Positions 53,119 to 61,837 of a stretch of DNA of 64,000 nt are shown here, piece after piece. Source of the DNA: a gamma proteobacterium symbiont of Ctena orbiculata. GTDB taxonomy: Bacteria; Pseudomonadota; Gammaproteobacteria; Chromatiales; Chromatiaceae. Every line of letters begins with the position of its first letter. The stretch's first letter is position 1. The position numbers and the translations under genes are program-made. The stretch is from assembly GCA_003058495.1 (NCBI GenBank), contig QBVC01000019.1, forward strand, positions 157,651-221,650, in the 5' to 3' direction. A model generated the notes under the pieces. The model was not told where the DNA came from and did no database searches. It worked only from the letters and a program-made list of their open reading frames with translations.

Positions 53119-55968
53119 ATGTCAACGAATCACCCCACAGCATTCAATCCGCATCAACCCTTGATGGCGATCGTCGCTCTCCTGCTGCTCATCGCTCTCC
53201 CGGTCGGCCTCAGGGCTGACGACATCGAGGTCTATCTGCAACCGCCGCCCGATCCGGTGCCACCCAATATCCTGTTTCTCCTCGACGAATCCGGCAGCAT
53301 GGATAGCGAGGTTGCACCCGGCATTTCGCGCCGGGACGCCCTGGTCAACGCATTGAACAGAATCGTCAATGCCGGCGTGCTGGACAATGTCAACGCGGCG
53401 CTGCTCGGTTACAGCACGCTGTCCGATGTCGACAATACCGTCCGCCTGGTGGCCCCGACCGGCGATTTCACCCTCGTTGGCGCCGAGCGGGCAAGCTTCA
53501 GATCGGCGATCAACCGGCTGGAGACGCTGCACTTCACGCCCACCACCGACGCCCTCGCCGCCGCGGTCGATTGGTTCAATCCAGCGAGGACGCCCGGCCA
53601 GATTCAACCCGGCGGCCTGCAATCGCCATTGAGCGCCGATCCCGAAATCCGCCGCTGCGCGCCGAACCGGATCGTGCTGCTTTCCGATGGCGCCCCCAAC
53701 ACCAGTACCCGAACCCAATACGAGGGCATCCCCTGCACCGCGGTCAATCTGTTCGACAACTTCGACGATGTCAGACCGGAGTGGTACAACGCGGGGGCGC
53801 GCTGCGCCAATGAGATCAGCGCCTGGGCCTACAACACCGATCTCGCCACCGCGGATGGTTGGGACGGGGTTCAGAACATCCTCACCTACACCCTCTCCTT
53901 CGGCACCACCGCCGGATCGGAGACCCAGACCTTCATGAACGGCGTCGCCGCCGCGGGGGGCGGCGAGTCATGGATGGTCGCCAACGAGGATGAGATCGCC
54001 GAGGCCTTCAGCACTATCGTCGATCAGACCCAGGACGCAATCAACTATGTGGTGAATGCACCCACGATTCCCTTCAATCCCGACAATGCCGCGGTCAGCG
54101 AGGACATCATCTATGTCCCCCTGTTTCACCCGGAAGCGAGAAGATTCTGGCGCGGCAATCTGAAGAAATACAGGGTGAATGTCACCGACGACGAGATTCA
54201 GCTGCGGGCGGTGGGCGGCCAGCGGGTGCTCAACAACGATCATACCTTTGCCAGCACGGTGGACCTCTTCTGTGAGGATGGGGCATGCCCTGCCGATGGT
54301 GGCGAGCCCCTCAACGGCGGCGCGGCGCGCACCATGACCGGCATAAGAAACCTCTACACGAACCTGGTACCCGCACACTCCCTCGACCACCAGGCCAACC
54401 GCGTTCACCGGGATACTGCCGCGATCACCGCCGAGCTGCTCGGCATCACCGTCGAGGCGGAGCGAACCCTGCTCCTCGACTGGATCAGCCGGGACCCCGC
54501 CTATCTCGCCAGCGACGAGCATCCCTCCCTGGACGGGGTGATGGGTGCCCCGATCCACACCCAGCCGGTGGTGGTCGACTATGGCCAGGCGCGCACCGTC
54601 TACCTGCCCACCAGCGAGGGCGTTCTCGAGGCCATCGATGCGCAAACCGGCGAGGAGCTCTGGGCCTTCATGCCGCTTGACCTGCTGCCAAATATCCGCC
54701 AGCTGAGGAACAACGAACCCTCGGTAACGCCCTACTACGGCCTCGACGGCCCGCTCACGGTCTATGAGACCGGCGGCAGAAAGATGGCCATCGTCGGCAT
54801 GCGCCGGGGGGGCAGGAAATACCACCTGCTCGATATCAGCGATCGGCTGCGGCCCGAGTATGTCAACGAGATATCCGCGGACGCCTCGCCGGCCCAGTTC
54901 GGCAACCTGGGCCAGACCTGGTCGAAACCCCTGTTCGTCCGCATGTGGATCAACAATGCCGAACGCGATGTGCTGGTCTTCGGCGGCGGCTACGATCCCG
55001 ACCAGGACCAGAGCCAGGGCGCCGATGACGAGGGCAATGCCATCTATGTGGTCGATGCAGCCGACGGCTCGCTCCTGATCTCCGTCTCCAACAGCGGCGC
55101 CTCGCTCAATATCGGCGGCATGGACAACGCCGTACCCAGCAACCTCGCCACCGTGGACATCAACGGCAACGGGGTCGTAGATCGCATCTATGCCGCCGAT
55201 GTGGGCGGCAAGATCATCCGCGTCGATTTCGCGGACGGCGACATTGACGCCCGGGGTCTATCCGGCGGCATCCTCGCCGACATCAACCAAGGGGCCCCCG
55301 GACGCCAGAAGTTCTTCACCACGCCCCAGGTAGGCTACTACTCGAGGGGCGCCCATCAGTTCCTGGTGCTGCTGATCGGCACGGGAGACCACGCCAATCC
55401 CCTCGACGACACGATCACCAACCGCTTCTATCTGATCAAGGACGGAAACATATGGGATCGTGCGATCAGCTATGACACCGCCGTATTTGGTGACTTCATC
55501 AATGCCAGCACCACGGCACTGGTCAACGGCGAGGTCTTGGACCCGGCCTATCGAGGCTGGTATATCGACTTCACAGGCTCGGAAAAATCCTTCTCCAGGG
55601 CGATCCTCTATGACTATGCGATCTTCTTCACCACCTATCGCGCGGAAAGGGTCATCCCCGAACAACCCTGTGAGGCCGCCTCCAGCATCGGCGAGGCGAG
55701 GATCTACGGCATCGATCTCATCAGCGCCAATGCCGCCATCAGCTGGAGCGGCGCGACGGGCGGCCAACTCACCGTCAACGACCGCTCCACCCCGCTACGG
55801 CTGCAGGGCATACCCCCCTCCCCGATGCTGATCTTCCCCGGCGGCGTGGATGACAATGGCAATACCGTGATCGGCCGAAGGATCTTTCTCTTTTCCGACC
55901 TGGAGAAGAAGCACGAGTGGAGCGACAGGTTCCGCCCCATCTACTGGGAAGAGGTGATCCAGGACTAG
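53119..55968 (+). CDS. pilY1: Type IV pilus tip adhesin/biogenesis factor PilY1, second cassette
   Basis: This 949-residue protein has a signal peptide (PLMAIVALLLLIALPVGLRA), DIEVYLQPPPDPVPPNILF, a von Willebrand A metal site (DESGSMD) and the calcium-loop motif DINGNGVVDRIYAADVGG. It is the same length as the first PilY1. The propeller parts align well (VYLPTSEGVLEAID, ELWAFMP, MAIVGMRRGGR, DVLVFGGGYDPDQD), while the von Willebrand A domain has many changes between metal-site motifs. That fits two tips with different binding partners. It ends the cassette without a pilE. Confidence 0.94.
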   Translation: MSTNHPTAFNPHQPLMAIVALLLLIALPVGLRADDIEVYLQPPPDPVPPNILFLLDESGSMDSEVAPGISRRDALVNALNRIVNAGVLDNVNAALLGYSTLSDVDNTVRLVAPTGDFTLVGAERASFRSAINRLETLHFTPTTDALAAAVDWFNPARTPGQIQPGGLQSPLSADPEIRRCAPNRIVLLSDGAPNTSTRTQYEGIPCTAVNLFDNFDDVRPEWYNAGARCANEISAWAYNTDLATADGWDGVQNILTYTLSFGTTAGSETQTFMNGVAAAGGGESWMVANEDEIAEAFSTIVDQTQDAINYVVNAPTIPFNPDNAAVSEDIIYVPLFHPEARRFWRGNLKKYRVNVTDDEIQLRAVGGQRVLNNDHTFASTVDLFCEDGACPADGGEPLNGGAARTMTGIRNLYTNLVPAHSLDHQANRVHRDTAAITAELLGITVEAERTLLLDWISRDPAYLASDEHPSLDGVMGAPIHTQPVVVDYGQARTVYLPTSEGVLEAIDAQTGEELWAFMPLDLLPNIRQLRNNEPSVTPYYGLDGPLTVYETGGRKMAIVGMRRGGRKYHLLDISDRLRPEYVNEISADASPAQFGNLGQTWSKPLFVRMWINNAERDVLVFGGGYDPDQDQSQGADDEGNAIYVVDAADGSLLISVSNSGASLNIGGMDNAVPSNLATVDINGNGVVDRIYAADVGGKIIRVDFADGDIDARGLSGGILADINQGAPGRQKFFTTPQVGYYSRGAHQFLVLLIGTGDHANPLDDTITNRFYLIKDGNIWDRAISYDTAVFGDFINASTTALVNGEVLDPAYRGWYIDFTGSEKSFSRAILYDYAIFFTTYRAERVIPEQPCEAASSIGEARIYGIDLISANAAISWSGATGGQLTVNDRSTPLRLQGIPPSPMLIFPGGVDDNGNTVIGRRIFLFSDLEKKHEWSDRFRPIYWEEVIQD

Positions 55969-56091
55969 CCTTAAGGGCATCATCTGTCCGGACATGTTAT
56001 CCTCTCGGAGAGGTTCCACAGCCTGCTCCCTGCCGGGCATGGAGCGCTGAACATACCGGTCTGATCACTCAATCTTAGTAAAGGCTTCTTC

Positions 56092-57177
56092 ATGACAGAT
56101 TGCCTCATCGTAGGCGGCGGCATCATCGGCATGCTCACGGCCGCTGAACTGCATGCTGCAGGGATGGCTGTCACCCTGATCGACAAGGGCAATACCGGCC
56201 GCGAATCCTCCTGGGCGGGGGGCGGCATCATCTCACCGCTCTACCCCTGGCGCTATGACGACGCCGTCACCCGCCTCGCCGGCTGGAGTCAGGCCCGCTA
56301 CCCGGCGCTGGCCGAAACACTTATCGCAGCGGGGGGCCCCGATCCCGAGTACAGCAAAAACGGCCTGCTTATCCTGGCACCCGGAGACACGTCAACCGCG
56401 CTGGAATGGGCCGGGCGTTTCGGCCAATCGCTGCAGCCGCTCGATCAAGACGCCATCTCGGCCTGTGAACCGAATCTCGATTCAGCTGCCGAAGAGGCGG
56501 TCTGGCTGCCCGAGGTCGCCCAGATACGCAACCCGCGCCTCGCCAAGTCCCTCACACACGCCATCCGCGACAAGATCGAGATCCTGGAACAGACCGAAGC
56601 CACTCAACTCCTCATCGAACAGGACCGAATTCGCGGCGTCGGTACCAACGCCGGCCCGATCCCGGCGGAGCGGGTCATCATCTGCGCCGGCGCCTGGAGC
56701 GCCACCCTGCTCGGCGGCATCGTCCCGCCCCCGGCGATCGAACCGGTGCTGGGCCAGATGATCATCTTCCGCCATCGGCCCGGCGATATCTCGCGCATCG
56801 TCCTACACAACGACCGCTACCTCATCCCCCGCCGGGACGGCCGGATCCTGATCGGCAGCACCCTGGAACACCGGGGTTTCGACAAAACCACCACCGATGA
56901 GGCGAAACAGGCGCTCAAGGCATTCGCCTTCGCCCACTTCCCAAGCCTGCAAACGGCGGAAGTCGAACACCACTGGGCCGGCCTGCGGCCCGGCTCACCC
57001 AGCGGCATCCCCTATATCGGGCCGGTGACGGAGGTCGACGGGCTCTATATCAATGCGGGGCATTTTCGCAACGGGGTGGTCCTGGGCCCGGCCTCGTCGA
57101 GATTGATGGCGGATCTGGTGCTGGGGCGTCAGGCGATTTTGGATCCCGGTGCGTATGCCATTGATGCTGAAAGATAA
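56092..57177 (+). CDS. thiO: FAD-dependent glycine oxidase ThiO
   Basis: ThiO oxidises glycine to iminoglycine for the thiazole ring of thiamine. The 361-residue protein has the FAD motif CLIVGGGIIGMLTAAELHAAG, ESSWAGGGIISPLYPWRY (the ThiO-type second signature), GSTLEHRGFDKTTT and the C-terminal GLRPGSPSGIPYIGP and NAGHFRNGVVLGPAS. Length and motifs fit the family. No other thi gene is in the window. Confidence 0.94.
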   Translation: MTDCLIVGGGIIGMLTAAELHAAGMAVTLIDKGNTGRESSWAGGGIISPLYPWRYDDAVTRLAGWSQARYPALAETLIAAGGPDPEYSKNGLLILAPGDTSTALEWAGRFGQSLQPLDQDAISACEPNLDSAAEEAVWLPEVAQIRNPRLAKSLTHAIRDKIEILEQTEATQLLIEQDRIRGVGTNAGPIPAERVIICAGAWSATLLGGIVPPPAIEPVLGQMIIFRHRPGDISRIVLHNDRYLIPRRDGRILIGSTLEHRGFDKTTTDEAKQALKAFAFAHFPSLQTAEVEHHWAGLRPGSPSGIPYIGPVTEVDGLYINAGHFRNGVVLGPASSRLMADLVLGRQAILDPGAYAIDAER

Positions 57178-57250
57178 AGTGAGATCCAGGCCGAATCGAA
57201 GACAGGGTTGGCGAATACCACTGGATACGGAATACGAGAGTGCGAAAAAC

Positions 57251-57280
57251 TAGACCGGAAAACGGCTCGGGGGCTATAAT
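57251..57280 (+). promoter_or_regulatory. Promoter of the tRNA-Thr gene
   Basis: A perfect TATAAT at 57275-57280 lies 12 bases before the tRNA. A weak -35-like TAGACC is at 57251-57256 with an 18-base spacer. GC-rich bases follow the -10, as in stringently controlled tRNA promoters. Confidence 0.6.
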
Positions 57281-57292
57281 TGCCGGCTTTCG

Positions 57293-57368
<76 letters not shown>

Positions 57369-57569
57369 TTAAATCTCAAGAAAGTTGTTTTATGTGTGTC
57401 TCCAGGTCCGCCACCGGCTTCGTTACATATCCGTGATATCACAATTATGTTGTCCTGCATGTGGTTAGCGGAATGGTAAAATGCAAGTACCATCAGGACA
57501 TGCAGTAATCCATAGATTTGAAAGATCATCACTGAATGATTGATAACCTTTTTCTGAATATTTTATATG

Positions 57570-58331
57570 CTAGTAAGCTGCTTCATCCAAGATAGCGAGC
57601 ACACTCTCCCTTATCATTTCGTTTGGATCTGTAATGAGCTGGCTTAAATAGTTATCTGCTTGTTCTCCCCCAATTTCTCCCAACGCGTTTACAGCGTTCA
57701 ACCGAATATCATCATCTGTATCTGATAGTAAACCTGAAAGTGCATATATCGATTGATCACTCTCATATTCCGCAAGGGCTTTAAGCGCTGCTATTCTCAC
57801 ATCCTTATTCACATCAAACAGCATTGATTCAATATAGATGGCAAAGTCAACGTTTGTTTGTTGAGCAAGTGCATCAATTGCCATAATGCGAATTTTTGGC
57901 TCATCATCGACCAAGAGTTCTGTCAATTGCGTGAGCGCGCTTGGATGGTTCATTTCACTGATATACTCAACAGCAGCAATACGCACAGTTGGTTCTTCGT
58001 GGTTTAACAATTGCGTCAGTTGAAACAGCGCGTCATGGGCTGGAATATTCGATAGCTCTATTTCAGCTATCATATTCAGTTCTGGATGCTGAGCGTATGT
58101 CCCGGGCAAGTTATTGTCTATGGTGTGTACTATTAACTTTGTATCGTCTATAGCAGGCAGCTTGGTCTCTACATATTCATTTGCTATATCAGATTCATGC
58201 TGATGATATGTTTCTTCCTCGGTGATCGGTTGTTTCAACTCTTTTTTCTGAGTTAGATTGGAGAACAGGTACATTACTGTTATGCCGGTGATAATAGCAA
58301 ATACTACAATTTTGTATTTTTCCATTTTCAA
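57570..58331 (-). CDS. Membrane-anchored HEAT-repeat protein
   Basis: The 253-residue protein has an N-terminal membrane helix (YKIVVFAIITGITVMYLFS), a linker of about 60 residues, and five HEAT-type repeats of about 31 residues from residue 105, each with an R/K-I-A-A-(V/L) block (VRIAAVEYISEM, IRIMAIDALAQ, VRIAALKALAEY, IRLNAVNALGEI, IRESVLAILDEA). HEAT arrays bind other proteins. The partner is unknown. The next gene upstream on the same strand encodes an exported protein, separated by a hairpin. Confidence 0.82.
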   Translation of the reverse strand: MKMEKYKIVVFAIITGITVMYLFSNLTQKKELKQPITEEETYHQHESDIANEYVETKLPAIDDTKLIVHTIDNNLPGTYAQHPELNMIAEIELSNIPAHDALFQLTQLLNHEEPTVRIAAVEYISEMNHPSALTQLTELLVDDEPKIRIMAIDALAQQTNVDFAIYIESMLFDVNKDVRIAALKALAEYESDQSIYALSGLLSDTDDDIRLNAVNALGEIGGEQADNYLSQLITDPNEMIRESVLAILDEAAY

Positions 58332-58344
58332 GCCCCGTATATCT

Positions 58345-58371
58345 CAACCCTCACCATAAAGGTGAGGGTTG
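58345..58371. terminator. Hairpin between two minus-strand genes
   Basis: CAACCCTCACC (58345-58355), the loop ATAAA and GGTGAGGGTTG (58361-58371) make a perfect 11-pair stem. It has no T-run on either side, so it may attenuate transcription or stabilise one part of the transcript rather than terminate it fully. Confidence 0.6.
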
Positions 58372-58380
58372 TTGTCAACA

Positions 58381-59142
58381 TCACTCTACAACAAAGCAAC
58401 TTTCCATTGCGGACTTATTACCACTCTCTGCCCTTACTAAAATCTCAAACTTATACTCACCTTCTTCAGACAGACCAAAAAAGTCAGCATCGCCTATCGT
58501 CCACTCAGTGAGGTCACCCGGGATGATACTTGTCGACTTATAGTCCGTGTCATCGATTTCAACCACTACCTCGTAATAACGAACGTCGACTGCGCCTGGC
58601 TTACCAAGCTCTGCATGCGAGCCGGTCACGGCACCCCATGCAATGGTGACGGGAGGCGAAACCACAGGCAACTCTTCGGCATCACAATCCTCAGCCGCCG
58701 TCACTCCATTAACCGTTACATTGGCGGGTGCTGCTGGAATCACGTGTGAGAGAAATACCTCGTTCTCGCGTTCCTCGCCATCCAGGGTAATCCCTTCGAT
58801 TTCATAAATGCCTTCCGGGAATCGCTTGAAGAACTTTTTTGGATCCAGTTCATCAAAGGTGGGCTCCGCGCTTTCGAAAAACAACTCGGTTATACCTTGA
58901 CGCTTGAGGCGCCCAATTGCACGAATGTTCATCATGCGGCGCTCATAGGGATCCTCAATCTCTAGTCGCTTCCACTCATCACCGTCTACTTTACCGTGAA
59001 TACCCAGATCACCATCAGTATCGTTAAGCTCAAAAAACAATTCAGCTTCATCGAATGGTATATCGACTTCTGCTGTTGCTATGGCTGATGATCCTAACAT
59101 TCCTGCAGCTACAATACATAGGGGGAGTTTAGCTAAATACAT
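58381..59142 (-). CDS. Exported hypothetical protein with EF-hand-like segment
   Basis: The 253-residue protein has a signal peptide (KLPLCIVAAGMLGSSAIATA) and an early acidic loop, NDTDGDLGIHGKVDGDEW, that looks like a single EF-hand/calerythrin-type calcium site. The C-terminal half (about 150-253) reads as a fibronectin III-like strand pattern (VTIAWGAVTGSHAELG, RYYEVVVEIDDTDY, YKFEILVRAESGN). No known family was recognised. It is probably periplasmic or secreted and lies upstream of the HEAT protein on the same strand. Confidence 0.75.
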   Translation of the reverse strand: MYLAKLPLCIVAAGMLGSSAIATAEVDIPFDEAELFFELNDTDGDLGIHGKVDGDEWKRLEIEDPYERRMMNIRAIGRLKRQGITELFFESAEPTFDELDPKKFFKRFPEGIYEIEGITLDGEERENEVFLSHVIPAAPANVTVNGVTAAEDCDAEELPVVSPPVTIAWGAVTGSHAELGKPGAVDVRYYEVVVEIDDTDYKSTSIIPGDLTEWTIGDADFFGLSEEGEYKFEILVRAESGNKSAMESCFVVE

Positions 59143-59303
59143 TTCTTGTATCCTCTGTCTAGTGTTTTAGTCACAGGTTATCCCTGTACCAATCATGATA
59201 AGTAGCCAGTCTGAATTTTGCCTGAAAGATAGCTGAAAATTTGCTGATGACGAGGATTGATGTACCATATGGCACACACCTCACAGTATGAGAGGATCAA
59301 ACA

Positions 59304-59549
59304 ATGAGATTGTGTTTTATGCTTTTTATTTTGCTACAGTTTTTATCATTACCCAGTCACGCTTTGAGTAAAGATGAAGTGCGTAAAATCATAAAGAGCA
59401 AATATCCTGATGCCCGCATAACTGAAATAGAAAAAGAGAAGTACAAAGGGGATAAAGTTTACGAAGTGGATTTTCAGAACGATGGAAAAAGACTTGAGGC
59501 CATTATCAGTATCGATGGTGACATCATCAAAATGGATACTGATGACTAA
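59304..59549 (+). CDS. Small periplasmic PepSY-domain protein
   Basis: The 81-residue protein has a signal peptide (MRLCFMLFILLQFLSLPSHA) and one PepSY-like unit (SKDEVRKIIKSKYPDARITEIE...YEVDFQNDGKRLEAIISIDG). The ATG is 7 bases from AGAGGA. Small PepSY proteins often accompany two-component systems of the PmrAB/QseBC type, and one such system lies immediately downstream on the opposite strand. Confidence 0.85.
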   Translation: MRLCFMLFILLQFLSLPSHALSKDEVRKIIKSKYPDARITEIEKEKYKGDKVYEVDFQNDGKRLEAIISIDGDIIKMDTDD

Positions 59550-59617
59550 TACTCAATCTGCTTTTATTAAGTCTGTAGAGCAATAAAGACCCGTATATAT
59601 CTAATTCTGATGATCCA

Positions 59618-61051
59618 TTAATTCGCAACAACGTGAAAACCACTAATAGTAACAATAAATACGTTATTATTATCGAGTGATAAATGAACATCCAATTGCA
59701 ATATTCTTGCAAGCGCCTCGACCAAGGTCAGTCCCAATCCGGAATGGTTTTGGTCGCCCTTTGCCTTATCTTTACGCCAGAAGCGATCTTTCATATACAC
59801 CAGATCTTCTGGTTTTAAATCGCTTGCTATATTTTTGACACTTAGCATGACCTGATTATTTTGGAGTTCAGTTGATAACTGTATTTCTGCTTGTTCAGGA
59901 CTATAGCTGACTGCATTGATGAAGAGATTCTTCAGTATCATGCCTAATTTTTCACGATCGGTAGATACAATAAGGTCAGCCGGTATCTGCCTGACCAGCT
60001 GCTTACATGCATCCATGCCATTGACTGCTTGCATCCAGACACCATCGCAAAAACGCGATAATTCGATATCTTCGGGATCACTTCGTAACAATCCCGCCTC
60101 AGAGCGGGTCAGTTCTAGGAGTGTGGTCACGATATTTTCCATCTGTCGTGATATTTCACCCACGTCGGTAAAAAAAGCGCTAATCTGCTTTGGATCATCT
60201 GGCACCATCTGTCCTACTTCTGCAAGTGTTCTTAATTCGGACATTGGTGTACGTAATTCGTGTGCGACATTCGACGAAAACCGTTTTTCTCGTTCAAATG
60301 CCGACTGTAATCTTTCCAACAGGTGATTCAACTGATATTGAATAGGCGCTATCTCTTCGATTTGCCCCCCTTCATTTTGCACTCTTGCATGCAGGCTTGA
60401 TTCATCGATACCACTTACTTGTTGCGCCAATGAAGACAATGGTATTAATCCACGGCCAATCAAGTACCAAATCAATAGCGTTGAGACCATCAGAACTGTA
60501 ATAATGACTGCTATAATAGTGAATCTAATGGCAAACAATGTTTTGTTCAATGAAACCCGTTCACGCGCCAATACCAGTGTAATCAGCTTGGGTTGCGGCA
60601 GCTCTGATAGACCCGCCATATCTTCCTCATCCACCTCGACACGTGGCATAAAATTTATTTCAATCAGACGCCCATTACGACCATCAGGCAACAGTATGTC
60701 GGCTGTTCGATGTTTTTTTTCTGCGGTTCCAGTGTATGGAAGATCAGATTCCCCAAGTGAGGGAGACTTGATAAGAAGCCTTTCACCATTTTCCCATAAT
60801 TGATAATACTCGGGTGAGTCACCGCCGAGGAACTCTGTCATGACACCATCCTCTGCAAAATCGAACTCCAATCCCTCTTCGTCGAGTTCAGTCAGCGATA
60901 TAAGTGCCTGTGATTTATCATATAGGGCGCTGTCATAGACCTCCACTACATGATTTTTGATCCTTGTATGTAAAAAAACCGCAGTGAAAGAGAGCACAAC
61001 AATCAAGGTACTGATTATGGATACATTGAGCTTGGTTCGAATCGAATACAC
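59618..61051 (-). CDS. Two-component sensor histidine kinase
   Basis: The 477-residue protein starts with GTG. It has two membrane helices (about 10-28 and 172-197) around a periplasmic sensor part, a HAMP-like linker (198-250), HisKA with H264 (NVAHELRTPMSELRTL) and a HATPase domain in which the N box is LKNLFINAVSYS and the late glycine loop is HSGLGLTLVEALA. It follows the response regulator gene by 6 bases. The periplasmic part is acidic (LDEEGLEFDFAEDG), compatible with a cationic ligand. Signal unknown. Confidence 0.9.
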   Translation of the reverse strand: MYSIRTKLNVSIISTLIVVLSFTAVFLHTRIKNHVVEVYDSALYDKSQALISLTELDEEGLEFDFAEDGVMTEFLGGDSPEYYQLWENGERLLIKSPSLGESDLPYTGTAEKKHRTADILLPDGRNGRLIEINFMPRVEVDEEDMAGLSELPQPKLITLVLARERVSLNKTLFAIRFTIIAVIITVLMVSTLLIWYLIGRGLIPLSSLAQQVSGIDESSLHARVQNEGGQIEEIAPIQYQLNHLLERLQSAFEREKRFSSNVAHELRTPMSELRTLAEVGQMVPDDPKQISAFFTDVGEISRQMENIVTTLLELTRSEAGLLRSDPEDIELSRFCDGVWMQAVNGMDACKQLVRQIPADLIVSTDREKLGMILKNLFINAVSYSPEQAEIQLSTELQNNQVMLSVKNIASDLKPEDLVYMKDRFWRKDKAKGDQNHSGLGLTLVEALARILQLDVHLSLDNNNVFIVTISGFHVVAN

Positions 61052-61057
61052 GCGTCT

Positions 61058-61723
61058 TTACTCAACCAAATAGCCAAATCCGCGCCGGGTTTTAACTAAT
61101 GATGGTGCACCAGTTGCTTTCAGTCGTTTCCGTAGCGAGCTGATGTGCGCTTCAACAGCGTTGCGCGTTACATAACTACTAGCGTCATATAATTGATCGA
61201 TCAATTGATCATGAGAAAAAACCCGACCGCGACGTCGCACTAAAAACTCAAGCAATTCATACTCATGGCGTGTCAATGCTATCGTTAGGTCGTTAAAACT
61301 GACAATGCGTGATACCGAATCGATTCGTACACCGTCAATTTCAAGTACAGGATTTTTTACCCCGGAACGACGCCGATTCAGTGCTTTCAGACGTGATACC
61401 AGTTCATCAAATGAAAACGGCTTGACCATGTAGTCGTCTGCGCCAAGATCTAGACCACGTATACGATCTTCAGTTTGATCATTGGCAGACAAAATCAGTA
61501 CATGACTGTCACTACCATTGGCGCGCAACCTGGCCAATACGGTCAATCCATCTACCTTGGGTAATATTAGGTCAAGAACAATTGCGTCGTATTTATTAAC
61601 TTTCAGAAATTCAAGCGCCTCTTCACCATCAAAAGCCTGATCCACCGTGAAACCTTGTTGTTTCAATCCACTTGCCAATGACCTTTGGAGGCGGACAGAA
61701 TCTTCGACTAGTAGTAACTTCAT
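61058..61723 (-). CDS. OmpR-family response regulator
   Basis: The 221-residue protein has a receiver domain with D51 (YDAIVLDLILPKVDG), the conserved K near residue 101 (YMVKPFSFDEL) and a winged-helix DNA-binding domain (LTRHEYELLEFLVRRRGRVFSHDQL, then RNAVEAHISSLRKRL). It resembles the PmrA/QseB group. It is the first gene of the operon with the histidine kinase. Confidence 0.94.
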   Translation of the reverse strand: MKLLLVEDSVRLQRSLASGLKQQGFTVDQAFDGEEALEFLKVNKYDAIVLDLILPKVDGLTVLARLRANGSDSHVLILSANDQTEDRIRGLDLGADDYMVKPFSFDELVSRLKALNRRRSGVKNPVLEIDGVRIDSVSRIVSFNDLTIALTRHEYELLEFLVRRRGRVFSHDQLIDQLYDASSYVTRNAVEAHISSLRKRLKATGAPSLVKTRRGFGYLVE

Positions 61724-61837
61724 AACCGATAAGTCCGATAGTAAACATATGGTGTAACACTAAAATTTTAAACCTTTTTTCATTGAGACTTGTACAGCTT
61801 AGACAAGCAAACTGAGAATCAGCTGAAGAAACAGAAT

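Noticed and set aside
53968..54825. 285-residue antisense frame in the second pilY1
   Set aside because: It is a codon-bias shadow of pilY1 without a ribosome-binding site or motif.
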